Source: Priapulus caudatus (taxonomy: Eukaryota > Priapulida > Priapulimorpha > Priapulimorphida > Priapulidae). Taken from it: a stretch of 64,000 bases of DNA. The stretch spans positions 545,752 to 609,751 of the forward strand of contig NW_014577124.1 of NCBI RefSeq assembly GCF_000485595.1, in the 5' to 3' direction. The notes under the pieces were generated by a model. The model was not told the DNA's origin and searched no databases. It was given only the letters and a program-made list of their open reading frames with translations. This document shows, one piece after another, positions 23,965 through 35,965 of the stretch. The position numbers and the translations under genes are program-made. How positions within the stretch are numbered: the first letter of the stretch is position 1; the number at the start of each line of letters is the position of its first letter.

Positions 23965-26900
23965 TCACTTTGCACTATTCATGTACTCAGAATGTGAGTG
24001 AATAGCATCGATCAGTGTCTTCACACGTTCGGGATCCATGTCTGGGTAGATGCCATGGCCGAGGTTGGCTATGTACCGCTGAGTGCCAAACTTCTCTAGC
24101 ATTGCCTTCACGAGTGCGACTAGCTCTACCTGGCAACAAAAAAAATGTAACAAATATATGGCCTTTACTAAAGCTGATTGTTTCTTAGGGACCTGAATAA
24201 AACAGCATTGATGCTGTTACATCCGTTATAGTCTCATGAATCTGTGACTGAACAGTCATACCGCAAGTGCCCACCCTGCAATCACGTTTGTGATAGTCAT
24301 ATGTTTACCATAGGATTGTGATGCAGGCAGATATTCATTTAGATTGTTCACCTCGTTCAGACCCAGTGTTATGGGTGATTAGGTCTTTGTTTGCATAGCC
24401 ATGTGATAATTCTTGTGGTGTTTTTATCGCAACATACATAAGTATTTTCAATGGTTGGTCATTACATTAACAAATGTTCCTTTGGATGTGTGCTTCGTTA
24501 TTTACTAGCATTTCACATCTATAAGTCCATGCATGGTCTTCTCAATGATATGTAACAGCATCAAAGAATGAAAGTGTCAATTAACACTGTAGCTCACCTT
24601 GGGTGTGATAGAAGAGGGAGGGGGGATATATAAAGCAAGAGTATATATGGGAGAACTCCCATTATATACTCTTGATAATAATATATGCATAAGTTTTGAT
24701 GCGAAAATATATGTTTCAGATCTGAAAGTCTGAAATCTTGACGAGAGATGGCGCTATGCCTAAATGATCGCCATTTTGGTTTTCGAATATCGCGCAAATA
24801 AAAACAATAAAATATTCCCAGGGGCGGATTCAGACCGTATTTGCCGTATTGGGAAATACGGTCTAGATTTCAAAGTGCCCTTCAAAATTTTGCGCTCACT
24901 GTGGGGTGGTGTGCCCTTTTTGGGAGATGTGCCCTTTAAATCTGGAAAAATACTGTCTAGCCTCAGCCTTGGAACCGGCCCCGATTCTAGTCAAATTACT
25001 GTAACGAAGAATCTAAAACACAATATTACACGTATATAGGTATGATTGTAGAGTTGTTGACCAGTTAGACGAAATAAACGTAATAGGACATTGCTCTCCC
25101 ATATAGGTGTAACAACTGTTTTGGGGCTAGCCTTACACATTCACATACCAAAATTTAACAAAATCGAATGAATTTAGATGGCCATTTTCATTTTTGCCAA
25201 AAAGTGGGCGTGGCTCGAAAGTAGGTCGACTGGCGTGCTCCAAAATAGGAAGTTCAAATCTCTCCCATAGGAGTAACAACTGTATTAAATTTGAAACATG
25301 TGGGTCAAACGGTTCTTGAATTGTCGTTGACCGTAGGCAGAGACTGAAATGCATAGTGAAATTGCCAAAATCTACCTAATTAAAAAACAAACAAACCTGT
25401 GTGATATGTTTTGGGGCCAGTCCTCATTCATTCACATACCAGAAATGAGCAAAACCCATTGAACCTGAACTGACTTGTGGCCATTTCCATTTTTGCCAAA
25501 AAGTGGGCGTGGCTCGAAAGTAGGTCGACTGGCATGCTCCAAAATAGGAAGTTCAAATCGCTCCCATAAGAGTAACTGTATTCAATTTGAAACATGTGGG
25601 TCAAACGGTTCTTGAGTTATCGTTGGCCGTAGGCAAATGTTGACAGACGGACAGACGGACGGACGGACAGACGACGGACGACACCCCATGGCAATAGCTC
25701 ATCTTGACGATGCATAGCTAAAAATGAAAATGTCAATGACACTGTAGCTCACCACAAAAAAAAGACACAAATGAGTGAGTGAGAAGAAGTCAGTTTTAAT
25801 TGAGCAACCATCGATGTACATTATAGAAACGAAGAGTATAAATGGGAGAACTCCCATTATATACTCTTGATAATTATGTGTAATGTTTTTATGTGAAAAT
25901 AATAAATAATATATATATAAATTATAAATAATTTATAAACCAAAATGAATCACAATTTGTGACGGTAGATGGCGCTATACCCGCTTGATGTTTCTTAGCA
26001 TAAATCGATCATTATATCATAATAATAATAATATAATGAATAATAATATAATCATAATATGTTCATAGCAGGGATTTTGCATTAAAGATATTGTCAATGA
26101 AATCTTGTAAAACGAACCAGACGAGTGTGACACCACAGACTGTTTGTTATCTGCGTGTCTATATATAATATGCTATATAATTGCCAAACACTAACTAATT
26201 TGCATTATTTTTTTTTAAATATCAAAACCCTAGCCCTTATTCTTCACATACCAAAAATGAGAAAAATCCGTTGAACCTGAACTGACTAATGGCAATTTCC
26301 ATTTTTGCCAAAAAATTGCCGTGGCTCGAAAGTACGTAGACTAGCGTGCTTCAAAATAGGACGTTTAATATGGGAGCATAGCAGTAACAACACTACTCAA
26401 TTTCAAACATGTGGGTCAAACGGTTCCTGAGTTATCGTTGACCGTAGCCAAATGTTGACGGACGGACGAACGGACGGATGGACGGACGGACAGACGGACG
26501 GACGACAGACGACAACCCATGGCAATAGCTCAGCTTGACGATGTCAAGGTGAGCTAATGAATCAAATATTAACAACCACGTTGATTTCGTAATCAATATG
26601 CCAGCAACTATGTGACTCCTGCTGAGTTAAACACCAACAAAATGCAGTTATCATTGATCGGAACAACATGTGTACAACACAGCAACAATTCAATCCCACA
26701 TAACGATTAACAATTGCTGAGGATTTTACCTCTGGGGCATACAATGCGCATGGGTCCAGGTTTCCCTGCAGAGTAACATTTGCTCCTGTTCTAGCTCTGA
26801 AACACACCAGATCAATATTAAAATGCTATTCCATGTAGAGGCATTTATCAATGTATAAATGTCAATGTGTAAATGTCAATCGCTATAGATCTCATGAAAT

Positions 26901-29900
26901 TGAGGTCAAAGTCATCATTTACTGACCGACTGGGTAACCGCAATTACTCGCAACTCAACCGAAAAGCAAACCCACGTTATTTTATGCCTACTCTGCAGGT
27001 ATAAAACAGCTGGATGTTAATTATGTCTGCAAATCAGGGCATATTGATTGCCACATAATTCACGCTCATAATTCTATTGTAGATTAGGTTAACCCCTACA
27101 ACCGAGCACATGTATATAATATATGAAACCAGTATACCTTGCATGCTGTGGCCTAAGAGTCCAGTCCAATCCTACCACTTCATACCCAGACTGTGATAGG
27201 TCCTCCAAACCGAAATGTGCATCCTTTGCGAATATAATCTGAACGCGAGTAAAGAGAGAGTTATGCCATTTATTAAAACGCACTTTAATAAAGATGTTTC
27301 TGCATCAATGATCTAGCCTCCCAATTTGACTTGATTAAAAGTTGATTACACTTCTAAATCATTGTGTCTTTAACGCAGAGACGATCACATACGTGTATGT
27401 CACTTGTTTTAGCAAGTGCAGCCATTTTATGGAACTAACTCTTCACTCACCATCGGAACAGTATCGAGTTTCCTGCTGGATAGCTTTTCCTTCACACCTC
27501 TCGAGATCTGACGAATGTAGGGGAGACTGAACTTGGCGAACAGACCTGGCCCCAGGATGCCGGCGTGGGATTCGAAAACTTGCAGCATCTGAAGCAGAAT
27601 GTAGTTATGCCCATACACACTTTGATCTTTAAAACTTGTAATTCTTTAAAATAATCCACATGCCTCGCTAACTCACCGAGTCATCAGCACATTGCAGCTA
27701 TGTTTTACGCCAATTAAATTTTTAATATGCTTGTGTTCTATAGTGTAAAAATGTGCTGCCAAATAAAATACCTCAACTACAAATAAGTTTTATATAAATA
27801 GCATCACTACCGCACATTCGTGATTAGAAAATTTGCGATGCTCCTGATATAACGATCCAAGTTCGTGAAGTCGACAAAAATTCGATTATAATGTACCTGC
27901 GCGCCAGCTTGCATTTGACCGACGAGATAATCAATGCATACATCTGTGATCAACTGAAGTAGTTTGTGGCTCTCTGCTGGATATCTGTACAGCCACGACT
28001 TTGCCTTAGACATGGTGGTCGAGCCACCTCCTTCGATCATATAAGACATGAGCGTCCACTGATATAACAGAACAATAATTTTAAAAAGTTGTATTGTATG
28101 CATTTTTATTTCATTGATTTTTTCAAGCCAAGACTTAATAATTATTAATTCAGTAATTATATTTAATTTAATTTAATTCAATAATGAAATAAAATTTAGT
28201 TAATTGATTGGTTAATTATTAATTAATTATAATTTCATTTAGTTGCATTTAATTTTCTCACAATTATAGCATGTTTTAACATGTGACCAATTTTGAAAAG
28301 ACGACCCCCTCTCCACACTGTGAACATGCCAATCACTGTAATTTCAACTAGATAAACAAATATTCCTTACTGGTGCCCCTGTGAAGCCAATAAGGGGAAC
28401 ACGACCCTCCAGCCTGTGTCTGGTGAGTGTTATAGCATCGAATACATATCCCAACTCTTGGGACACATTAACAGGTTTGTTTAACCTGCCTATGTCATCA
28501 GGAGTATTTAGTGGCTCTGGAAAGTGTGGTCCCTGCAAATAGAACAGTTTGCTTGTTGACTGATGTTTGGTTAACTCGATTGAGATGTCCTGATCTTAAA
28601 TTTGCCAAAATTTCAAGATCACACATATAGGCAGTCAGTAAAACAAACACAACCACTCCACATATAGAAAAAAGACAGTAGGGTATACTATAGTGATTAT
28701 TTAGAAAGCCATCATCCATAACAAAAACAAGCAATGTATAAAATCTGGGCTCTAGTAATTTCACATCGATACTTAACAGTAAAAACAGGAATGTGACACA
28801 AATTAAGCACATTTCAATATAAAATGTTTAATATAAAAATGTGATGCCAAAAGCTAGAGTTATGTTTGTTACTCTTATTAAACCCACAGACCTTTCCTGG
28901 CAGCATCTCAACAACCATTCCCATAGCTTGAGGCACAACCAATATATCAGAGAAGATGATTGCTGCATCTAGGTCGAACCGCTCAATTGGCTGAAACAAC
29001 ATGGTAGAGTACGCAGTTAGTCAATTTAATGAGTTCAATGCATTGGAGTCGACTAATTGTACCATAGCCAAACAATGTTAAAAAATATATTGACTCGCTT
29101 TGTGTCAAACAATAGAGACTGGGTAATGCTCTATGCAGTTGCAATAGAATAATGTGCAATTATAAGTAACAGTGGTTAAGCCTTCTAAACTCATTCGGCA
29201 AAGCGATAGGTTTAAATGAGAGCAACGTTACCTGTAATGTCACTTTACAAGCTAATACAGGTGTTCTGCATATGGTGAAGAAATCGTGCTCAGCTCTCGT
29301 TTCTCTGAATTCTTCACCGGAAATGCGTGAAAATCCAGTTCCATTCACACGTGTTTAAAACATTCTCAAGAGTACAGTCAACATTAGTCTGAATATCATA
29401 AAACAATTGGTAAAATAAACTTCATTTAATTATATGACGATGCTGTAGTCTATATCTAGCGACGAGCAATAATCATATGGCCGCTTAAAGTGATTACGTC
29501 ACTGTAAATAGTAAAAGTAAAAAAACGATGTCCATTTTTTCAAAAATGCAAGTGATTCTGTTCACTTTTTATGGTTAAATTGCTGCATTATAATTCCCAT
29601 TTTTCAATTTCGTTCGATGTGAACAAACACTCGTGACTCATACATAGCCCATAGCAAGCATATAATGTCGTGATCAATATATCAAATCGCCCAGGTTTTT
29701 TGGATTTTAAAACTAGTTGAGAAACAATCTTATTTTATCAGGTAAGAATTTAAGGATACATTTAGTCCCATTAGTACTTACTTTTCATTTAAAAAAATTG
29801 GAACAAAATTTTTACAAACATACACCAGAAAATTCGTGACGTAGTCAATTTAAAGGAATAATATGTCCATTGATTATGCAATGTTGACAAATGCTAGAGT

Positions 29901-30635
29901 AACTGGCACCTTGTGTAGTTAATAAGTACATTACCTTATAGCCAAACGCGTATTAGTTTGTCCAATATCATTGCTGGTTACTAAGAAATGTCTAATTGAA
30001 ATCCGCAGTCCAAGAAATCAGTTGACCGAGTTGTTTACAGTTTCAAACTGCTGCCAGCGAAGCGGGTGTGATACAGATTTATAGTGCACCGGACATTTTC
30101 GCACGCATGCTCGGCCGTACGCAATGCTATCATCAGTGATTTCATAAAGACGGACGCTCGTGATAAGAAACTTTTTGTCAGGGCTGTCCATGTGCGTCCG
30201 TGATTAGTACGTGTGTTTTACTCCATTTTCATGCTTATAACTAGTCCGTGGCCGTGGTTACACAGCTGACATCTCCATTTCATCTGGCGTCCAAAACATA
30301 CGGGCCGCACAAATGTTTACGTTATCGGCGACTTATCGCTTGACTCCTGGATGACATTTACGGCACGTAAATGAATATCAACAACCGATTTCAAGTCTTG
30401 CTTGTATAAGGTTACGTACTTATTAACTACACAAGGTGCCAGTTACTCTAGCATTCGTCAACATTGCATAATCAATGGGCTTATTATGCCTTTAAGTCTA
30501 ATATATGCTGAAATTAATATGTTTTATACCAGGCAAATAGCGACCCGCCTGCCGCATCACCCACACTGGCACTCGCTCTGTCTTCTCGCCTCTTGCAGCA
30601 CGGAGAGCAAGATCATTTTTCATTTCTGGAAATTC
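23965..30635 (-). CDS. UROD: Uroporphyrinogen decarboxylase, 9 exons (first exon not placed)
   Basis: Cytosolic heme-pathway enzyme that converts uroporphyrinogen III to coproporphyrinogen III by four decarboxylations. Exons in order: 30530-30635, 29232-29311, 28892-28990, 28371-28532, 27897-28058, 27451-27588, 27138-27238, 26730-26796, 23965-24129. All joins are in phase and give 359 residues (human 367), so only about 8-10 N-terminal residues are missing. Family motifs: [16 protein letters not shown] (substrate-binding arginines), [17 protein letters not shown] (catalytic Asp), GFTGAPWTLMSYM (Tyr), FESHAG (Ser), [16 protein letters not shown] and [13 protein letters not shown] (His). Exon 30530-30635 reads VWVMRQ where human has VWCMRQ. 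I found no in-phase start exon above 30635. The long last intron (24130-26729) is full of repeats. Confidence 0.96.
24638..24675. mobile_element. Palindrome AAGAGTATATATGGGAG / CTCCCATTATATACTCTT
   Basis: Member of the ATCAAGAG family with a GGGAGAACTCCC centre. The surrounding TGTAGCTCACC context is shared with the copy at 25832-25869, so they may be one duplicated segment rather than two insertions. Confidence 0.7.
25085..25735. repeat. Two tandem copies of a ~320-bp dispersed repeat ending in GGAC units
   Basis: Each copy carries TTTGCCAAAAAGTGGGCGTG, GCTCGAAAGTAGGTCGACTG and AACATGTGGGTCAAACGGTT. The second ends in a (GGAC)n tract, then CCATGGCAATAGCTCA. A third copy is at 26235-26555. 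All lie in the last UROD intron. No intact ORF. Confidence 0.8.
25832..25869. mobile_element. Palindrome AAGAGTATAAATGGGAG / CTCCCATTATATACTCTT
   Basis: Same centre and near-identical arms as 24638-24675; the right end continues CTCTTGATAAT as in the family consensus. Confidence 0.7.
26235..26555. repeat. Third copy of the GGAC-ended dispersed repeat
   Basis: Contains TTTGCCAAAAAATTGCCGTG, AACATGTGGGTCAAACGGTT, a GGAC/GGAT tract at about 26458-26510 and CCATGGCAATAGCTCAGCTT. More diverged than the two copies to its left. Confidence 0.75.
29487..29850. mobile_element. MITE with AAGTGATTACGTCAC ends, copy 2
   Basis: Same internal sequence as 22062-22412. The right end reads GTGACGTAGTCAATT, one change from the other copy. 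It abuts the TTAA-flanked element starting at 29854. In UROD intron 29312-30529. Confidence 0.75.
29854..30491. mobile_element. 638-bp element with TTAA target duplication
   Basis: Ends AGGAATAATATG and CTTATTATGCCT, flanked by TTAA at 29850-29853 and 30492-30495. Arms of about 80 bp (containing CCATTGATTATGCAATGTTG and CTAGAGTAACTGGCACCTTG) are inverted at the two ends. TTAA is the piggyBac-type target. The element ends 38 bp from the splice donor of UROD exon 30530-30635. No transposase frame. Confidence 0.78.
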
Positions 30636-30737
30636 CTACAAGAGCAAGTGCAATGCCAATGCAATATCATGTGTAACAACGAGGTACCTCTTCCCCATGG
30701 CTGCGTGAAACAGTGAGTCGTAGAGCCTTGTCAGGCT

Positions 30738-31580
30738 CACAGGCACTTGGACTATATCAATAATAAAATGCTAGTAAATCTACACGAAATGTATTTACTA
30801 CCAAAGTCTTACAGCCGCACAATGCACATCCAAACGCTAATTTCTCCAGTACTAGACTAGCAAATACTTCGTGTCATGCATAATCACACTACCTTATGAC
30901 AAACTAAACTCTAGTTCCTCCCGTTTCACTGCGCGTTGTCTTATAAAAGGTATTTGAAAATACACCCAATGTTGTTAAAATTCTCCGATTGTTGTTGACA
31001 GTTTCCCCAAGCAACCGTGCAGCGGTGCTGCGGTACAGCGGTACAGGTGTAGCAAAGATAAAAACATGTGACGTCACCTCACCACTTCGAGGCTAAATTG
31101 TTTGGCAAACAGTCGGCGTTTGCGCCAGAATGCCAGTTTTCTCACCTCTTTGTTGTGGGTTTTAAGCAAACTCGCAGTGAAATGGGAGCAACTAGAGTTT
31201 ATTTTGTCATAAGGTAGTGTGATTATGCATGACACGAAGTATTTGCTAGTCTAGTACTGGAGAAATTAGCGTTTGGATGCGCATTGTGCGGCTTTAATGT
31301 TTCTTTACTCTTTCGCCTACCAGTACTGATAATTTCCCGTAAACGTTGTTCAAATGCTCCTCTGCAACACAGAAGTAGTAGTACTAGTACACTGCATGCA
31401 CGCCGCTGTGCACAAACAATAAAAAAATAAATTATATTTTTATAGCGTACTCTATAGTTTTATTGTTTGTGCACAGTGGTATGCCTGCAGTGTACTTCTG
31501 TGTTGCAGTACCAGAGGAGCATTTGGATGGTATTTGCAGGATATTATCAGTAATACTAATAGGCTAAAGAGACCTAGAGA
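30738..31580. mobile_element. hAT-type foldback MITE (CACAGGCACTTGG family), right end lost, with a nested element
   Basis: The left end CACAGGCACTTGG and following ACACGAAATGTATTTACTAC, CAAAGTCTTA match the family copies at 58334-58818 and, inverted, at 35560-35695. The arm resumes after the nested insert as ATGTTTCTTTACTCTTTCGC. The mirrored arm (TGTTGCAGTACCAGAGGAGC onward) runs to about 31580, but no right terminus is seen. Confidence 0.65.
30812..31293. mobile_element. 482-bp foldback element nested in the hAT-type MITE
   Basis: Arms of about 120 bp: AGCCGCACAATGC at the left, GCATTGTGCGGCT at the right, sharing AGTACTAGACTAGCAAATAC and CATGCATAATCACACTACCT. It interrupts GTCTTAATGTTTC of the host element between the two A's of TTA|ATG, and TTA is repeated on both sides. 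That is compatible with a 3-bp PIF/Harbinger-type duplication, though one extra C at the left makes this uncertain. Confidence 0.7.
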
Positions 31581-31593
31581 GTATAGTGCTAGC

Positions 31594-32701
31594 ACTATAG
31601 TAGATAAACATTTAGTACAAACAGTATAGTATAGCGATGATGTCAAGTTTGAGAAATGGTTGAGAGTGAGACTCAGCGTTGAGCGGAACGAGGGAGCGAA
31701 GAGATGGGGGGGGGAAGCTTTTCGAAATTTGAGGTTTGAAATGGTGCAATTTAGTGCATACCTATGGTATGATTAATTGCGTTTATAAATATAAGTTCTT
31801 ACTCATTTTGAATGATTAGAAGTATTGGGAAATATGAATTGAATTTTTTTTGACTCAGCATGTGTGCTGAGAATTGAAAAGTAAACAAAATACCTCAGTA
31901 ACCTGCAAAGCCATCATCCAGGCAAGATACTGGATTCCAAGCAGGCAAATAAAATGTGCGCCGCGCACGCGTGATGGCCGCGCCGCTTATAGCGTATACG
32001 TATTATACGTATACAGCCGGAGTGAGCTATAGCTAGCTGGGCGGCCGCGGAGCGGTGCTGTTGATCGGGCCTTAGCCTTCCGATACTAGTATACAGTATA
32101 CTGGTATCTGGGACTGAAAATAGGGGGTTTTAATTATTTATTTATTGATTTTGATTTTGATTTTTGCGTGAGAAATTCAGAGATGAGCGTGATCGAGAGC
32201 ATGAGAATTGACCAAAATGCGTGAGTCTCACGCTCAATGCGTGAGACTTGACATGTCTACATTAGGCCTGTACCGGTGTATTTGGATGCTCGCCCCAAAC
32301 TGGACGCTCCTAAGTGCGCATGCGCGCAGGCGCCTCTTGTTTTGCAAGGGCGCACACAGCGCATGCGCAATATGCGCATTAGTCATCTGCGCATCTTGTC
32401 CTTCGACACGGTCGCAATAAACAAACATGGCGGACTTCCCTGTCACTGATGGAAACATTTGATTGAAACAATTTGCAATATGTAGTAAATTAGTAAGACT
32501 GTGTTATGTGTGTCACTGTCAGGTTACAAGGCGAAACAAAAGAAAACAAAAGAGCATGTCTACTATTTCCTACGGCCGTGCAAAACAATTAGATTCAAAC
32601 AAAAAGAAAACAAGAGCAAAACAAAAGAGCATGCCTACGGAGCGTCCAAATACTACGAGCTTCCAAATACGGTACCGGTACAGGCCTACGTATACATTAG
32701 A
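31594..32701. other. Gene-free sequence with GC-rich CpG patch
   Basis: No gene supported. Around 31960-32100 lies a GCGCGC-rich patch, and around 32310-32400 GCGCATGCGC-type palindromic words. Short open frames here have no recognisable similarity. Confidence 0.45.
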
Positions 32702-32968
32702 GCTGATAGGGTCTATGTCCCCCGGAGTACTGCCGGAACGTACCCTCGACCACTATATTATATGCCGGACCGTACCTAGCCTATTCCACTAACGAGTCTA
32801 GGGAGTCGCCTACGCCTACTCCCTAACCCGAACCCGAACCCTAAACCTAACCCTAACCCTAATCCTAACCCTAACCATATCAAATAGTGACCAGGGTACG
32901 TTCTGGTATACCGGACCGTACCCAGGGTACGTTCCGGCAGTACCCTGGGGGACATAGACCCTATGAGC
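32702..32968. mobile_element. 267-bp palindromic MITE, GGGTCTATGTCCCCC family, copy 3, with telomere-like core
   Basis: Ends GCTGATAGGGTCTATGTCCC and, reverse-complemented, GCTCATAGGGTCTATGTCCC. Flanks TACATTAGA (32693-32701) and TACAGTAGA (32969-32977) agree at 8 of 9 bases. The centre (about 32820-32878) contains CCCTAACCCTAATCCTAACC, i.e. degenerate TTAGGG telomere-type repeats on the minus strand. Confidence 0.85.
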
Positions 32969-33022
32969 TACAGTAGAGGACATTACTCGATCGTTATAGG
33001 CTTTAGCCTAGGCTTTAGTCTA

Positions 33023-33093
33023 GCTGAGAGGGTCTATGTCCCCCGGGGTACTGCCGGAACGTACCCTGGGTACGGTTTGGTATACCGGAACGT
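33023..33093 (+). mobile_element. Truncated GGGTCTATGTCCCCC-family copy 4
   Basis: Left end GCTGAGAGGGTCTATGTCCC continuing through GGTACTGCCGGAACGTACCC; the right half is missing and is replaced by ATTTCGATTTTGATTT-type sequence. Confidence 0.8.
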
Positions 33094-33659
33094 ACCAGAT
33101 TTAGATTTCGATTTTGATTTCGTTTTGAATTTGATTTTTATTTTAATTTTTAATTTTTTGCTTTTATTTATTTCAGAGGTAAAATTGTAGTGGCAGCCCT
33201 CGGCCAACATAGTAGTGTCAATGATGAGAGTAATTAATTATCAAGTTTTTTTGGGATTTGCGCCTAGAAAACCTGTTCCTTCGACGTGTAAAGAAGAAAA
33301 ATGTAACTGGTCGCATTTTTTAGGGTTAGCGTGCACATCTCTAATTGTTACTACAAAACGTATACACCGCATTTACGCTTGGCCTCTCACACGTACACAG
33401 TTGGTGATTACATCTTCTATATTATAAGAACGTAGGGCCGTTTTTGTGACGCGTACGATCTTAGTTTTGAAGCATTGAAAATAGTCGTTTCTGTCACGGA
33501 CAGTTACATGGATATGTTTTTCATGGTTTAGTGTAGTTTTCGGAATGAAACGTTCACGAACTCTCGGAAACAAGTCAAATGTTGCTAGACATAGTTAACT
33601 TACTTCCCTGTATTATAAGTTCGTAGGGCCGTTCTGCATGAAAACATGCGTTCATTCAC

Positions 33660-33800
33660 AGAATGCCATTAGTGCCTTCAGACGCAGGACTCCCATTTCA
33701 GTTCTGCCGTCTACAGTTCCCAATCCGTCCTAATTTCGTTACGACTATTACCAAAGCCCAAGGCATGACATTCAAAAACATTGTTTTAATAGCATCATTC
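33660..33800 (+). pseudogene. PIF1-like helicase fragment (Helitron relic?)
   Basis: The frame reads MPLVPSD, then LPFQFCRLQFPIRPNF, then TITKAQGMTFKNI. This resembles the motif V/VI region of PIF1-family helicases (consensus near LPF..RRQFP.R.AFA.TINKSQGQT) as encoded by Helitron transposons. Outside about 45 residues the similarity stops. A relic is more likely than a gene. Confidence 0.5.
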
Positions 33801-34429
33801 TTGGCATTCTTAATGCAGAACTGTCACTCGTTGGCATATATTCCCACATATAAATTCTATATCCAGATAAGAAAGTCAAAAATGTTGTCTGCAAAGAAAT
33901 TATACGTTAGCTATCTCAAATACATCCATTATTCATCCCGACTTGGCGCAATTTCATAACAGTATACCTGTCACGTATTTCATTTAATACAAATAAAATT
34001 ATTATATACGATTATACGGCAGATACCTATTGTCCAGTCGTGCCTTTCTTCATTCAAGAATGCCAATTTACGTCTATCGCTATCTGTTGCTATCATACAC
34101 GCACTGGCAGGCAACATTTCTCCTTTCCTCCGAATTTGCATTTGTTGACTATCGCCTAGATCTGTTACAACAACCCAGCATCCGTCCATTGGATGGGTAC
34201 GTTGCGAATACTAAATATTCTCATTGGGGAGGATATATAGCATATACATATATATGATATAAAATTATTGTATATGTTGCTGTGACCTTCTGTGGAACAG
34301 ACCTGTTGCCGCGTTCGTCATTGTATACTAGTTTGTTCGGGCGATGTGGTTATATAACTGAGGGGGACACAATATGTGACAAATGGTAGAATGCATGATT
34401 GGCTTTCCATGATTGTCACAAGGACGAAG

Positions 34430-35190
34430 GTGGCTAGACTCTGCGTTTACCTCTCCACACCCAACCGTATCCTCCTCCTACATCCCCACCATTCTGCACC
34501 TCTTCCGCACATTCTGCCTCCTCTCCTATATTCGCTAGTTCTATCGCCACTACAACCGCCTCCTCCTTATCTACTTCTTCCTCCTCAACCCCTACCTCAT
34601 CCCTTCTACCCTACTTCCTAACACTAGATTTGCTGCTGTGCTCTGGTCATTAAGTATGTAAATTGGACATAATATTATTTCTCATACCAGATAGAAGGCA
34701 TGAGCGCACATACCTCGGATTCTATCAGATAGGCTGCAATATCAGAATTTTCGTGGAGTGAGCCAGCTAGGGCTTTTTTGCTATTGATAAAGAGCGTCAC
34801 TAGGACGTTTTTCATACCAGTCTATTCGGGAATATGTCCTCATTTTAAATGCATAGTTTCAAAATTATATTGAATTTCTAGTAGCTAGTGAGCAGGTGCA
34901 AACAGACAGAGTAACGAGAATTTAGGAATATCGGACACTGGTTACATCGGTTACAGCCATTACGAAATCTCATACTCTCTGCGTCTACCTCTCCACACTC
35001 ATCTCTTTCCTCTTCCTATATACCTAACCGTCTGCACCTCTTCCACGCATTCCGTCTGTCTCATTTACCATTTTCGCTGGGTGTACCACCACTATGCCCA
35101 TCTCATTCTACTCATCCTCTTTCTCTTCTTCTTCCTCCTCAGCCTCCACCCTCATTCCTTCTATTCTACTTCTAATCTAAGCTAAGAGCT
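34430..35190. repeat. Direct repeat of a CT-rich ~200-bp segment
   Basis: The segment at about 34435-34640 (CTCTGCGTTTACCTCTCCAC ... CTTCTACCCTACTTC) recurs diverged at about 34977-35180 (CTCTGCGTCTACCTCTCCAC ... CTTCTATTCTACTTC). The spacing is about 540 bp. CATACCAGATAGAAGG and CATACCAGTCTATTCGG also lie between them. No gene. Confidence 0.65.
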
Positions 35191-35221
35191 CTTTATTCTT
35201 GTTGTTTGTGCGTGACGCGTT

Positions 35222-35695
35222 CGTCCGATGTTGCAGATGAGCATCTGAACGGCATTCACAGGACAGGGCCGTTGTCAGGGATTGACTAATATTGAAGCCC
35301 AGTCACGAGGGCGCGAAGCGCCGTAAAGGGGGAAAGAGTGCGTGTGAGGGGGTTTCCCCCTCCCCCTGGTGGGGATCCGGGGGGCCTCCGCAAACATGTT
35401 TGAAATGCTACATGGAAAAGGATGTACGCTGGCAAGTTTTAAAATGAAATTTTAACATTTGAAACACAGTAAAAAGTACATTGCAACTGTTTAATTCCAC
35501 AATTTAAAAAAAGAAGAGAGGGAAATGATATTGAAGCCCGAGTTTCCGGGCCTCCGCCTGGCGACGTGCCTGCAGGAAATTATTCCCAATAATAAGCGAA
35601 AGCGAGTAGGGAAACATTAAGACTTAGGTAGTAAATACATTTCGTGTTTATTTACCATCATTTTACTATTGATATGTGCCAAGTGCCTGTGATCT
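35222..35695. mobile_element. Interrupted right arm of the CACAGGCACTTGG (hAT-type) MITE
   Basis: Family sequence TTGCAGATGAGCATCTGAAC to about 35260, then a G/C-rich insert containing GATATTGAAGCCC twice (about 35284-35560). The family sequence then resumes with AATAATAAGCGAAAGCGAGT, AAGACTTAGGTAGTAAATAC and the terminus CCAAGTGCCTGTG at about 35683-35695. Confidence 0.6.
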
Positions 35696-35749
35696 TCATG
35701 ATAACCACGCACAGTGTAAACCGTATATAAATACGAGATCGCCTAGCTA

Positions 35750-35965
35750 CGGCGGCCTGGCAGGACAGATGTAACGTCACGCGCGAGTATAATCACACAC
35801 AGCATTTGTTACCGGAGCGCGGTTCTTTCGCATATGTTATCCTATGTAGCAACATTACAGCGTGATGATTCTGACAGATTATTTGAAACAATAGAAGAAT
35901 ATGAATATATCTCTGATAAATTCAAGTGTGACTAGGTTATTTTGACATTTAAAAGCTCGACACAA
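35750..35965 (+). repeat. Dispersed repeat with a second copy near 43920-44060
   Basis: Shared blocks: GGCCTGGCAGGACAGAT, GTAGCAACATTAC, TTATTTTGACATTTAAAAGC and CGACACAA. Both copies also share a short peptide frame (see findings). Unknown class. Confidence 0.6.

Noticed and set aside
30640-30720. ATG GGG AAG AG at about 30704 (minus) as UROD exon 1
   Set aside because: Its GT donor would leave phase 2, while the next exon begins in phase 0; the start exon remains unplaced.
32820-32878. Chromosome end
   Set aside because: The TTAGGG-type tract is short, degenerate and lies inside a small palindromic element with target duplications; coding genes continue on both sides.
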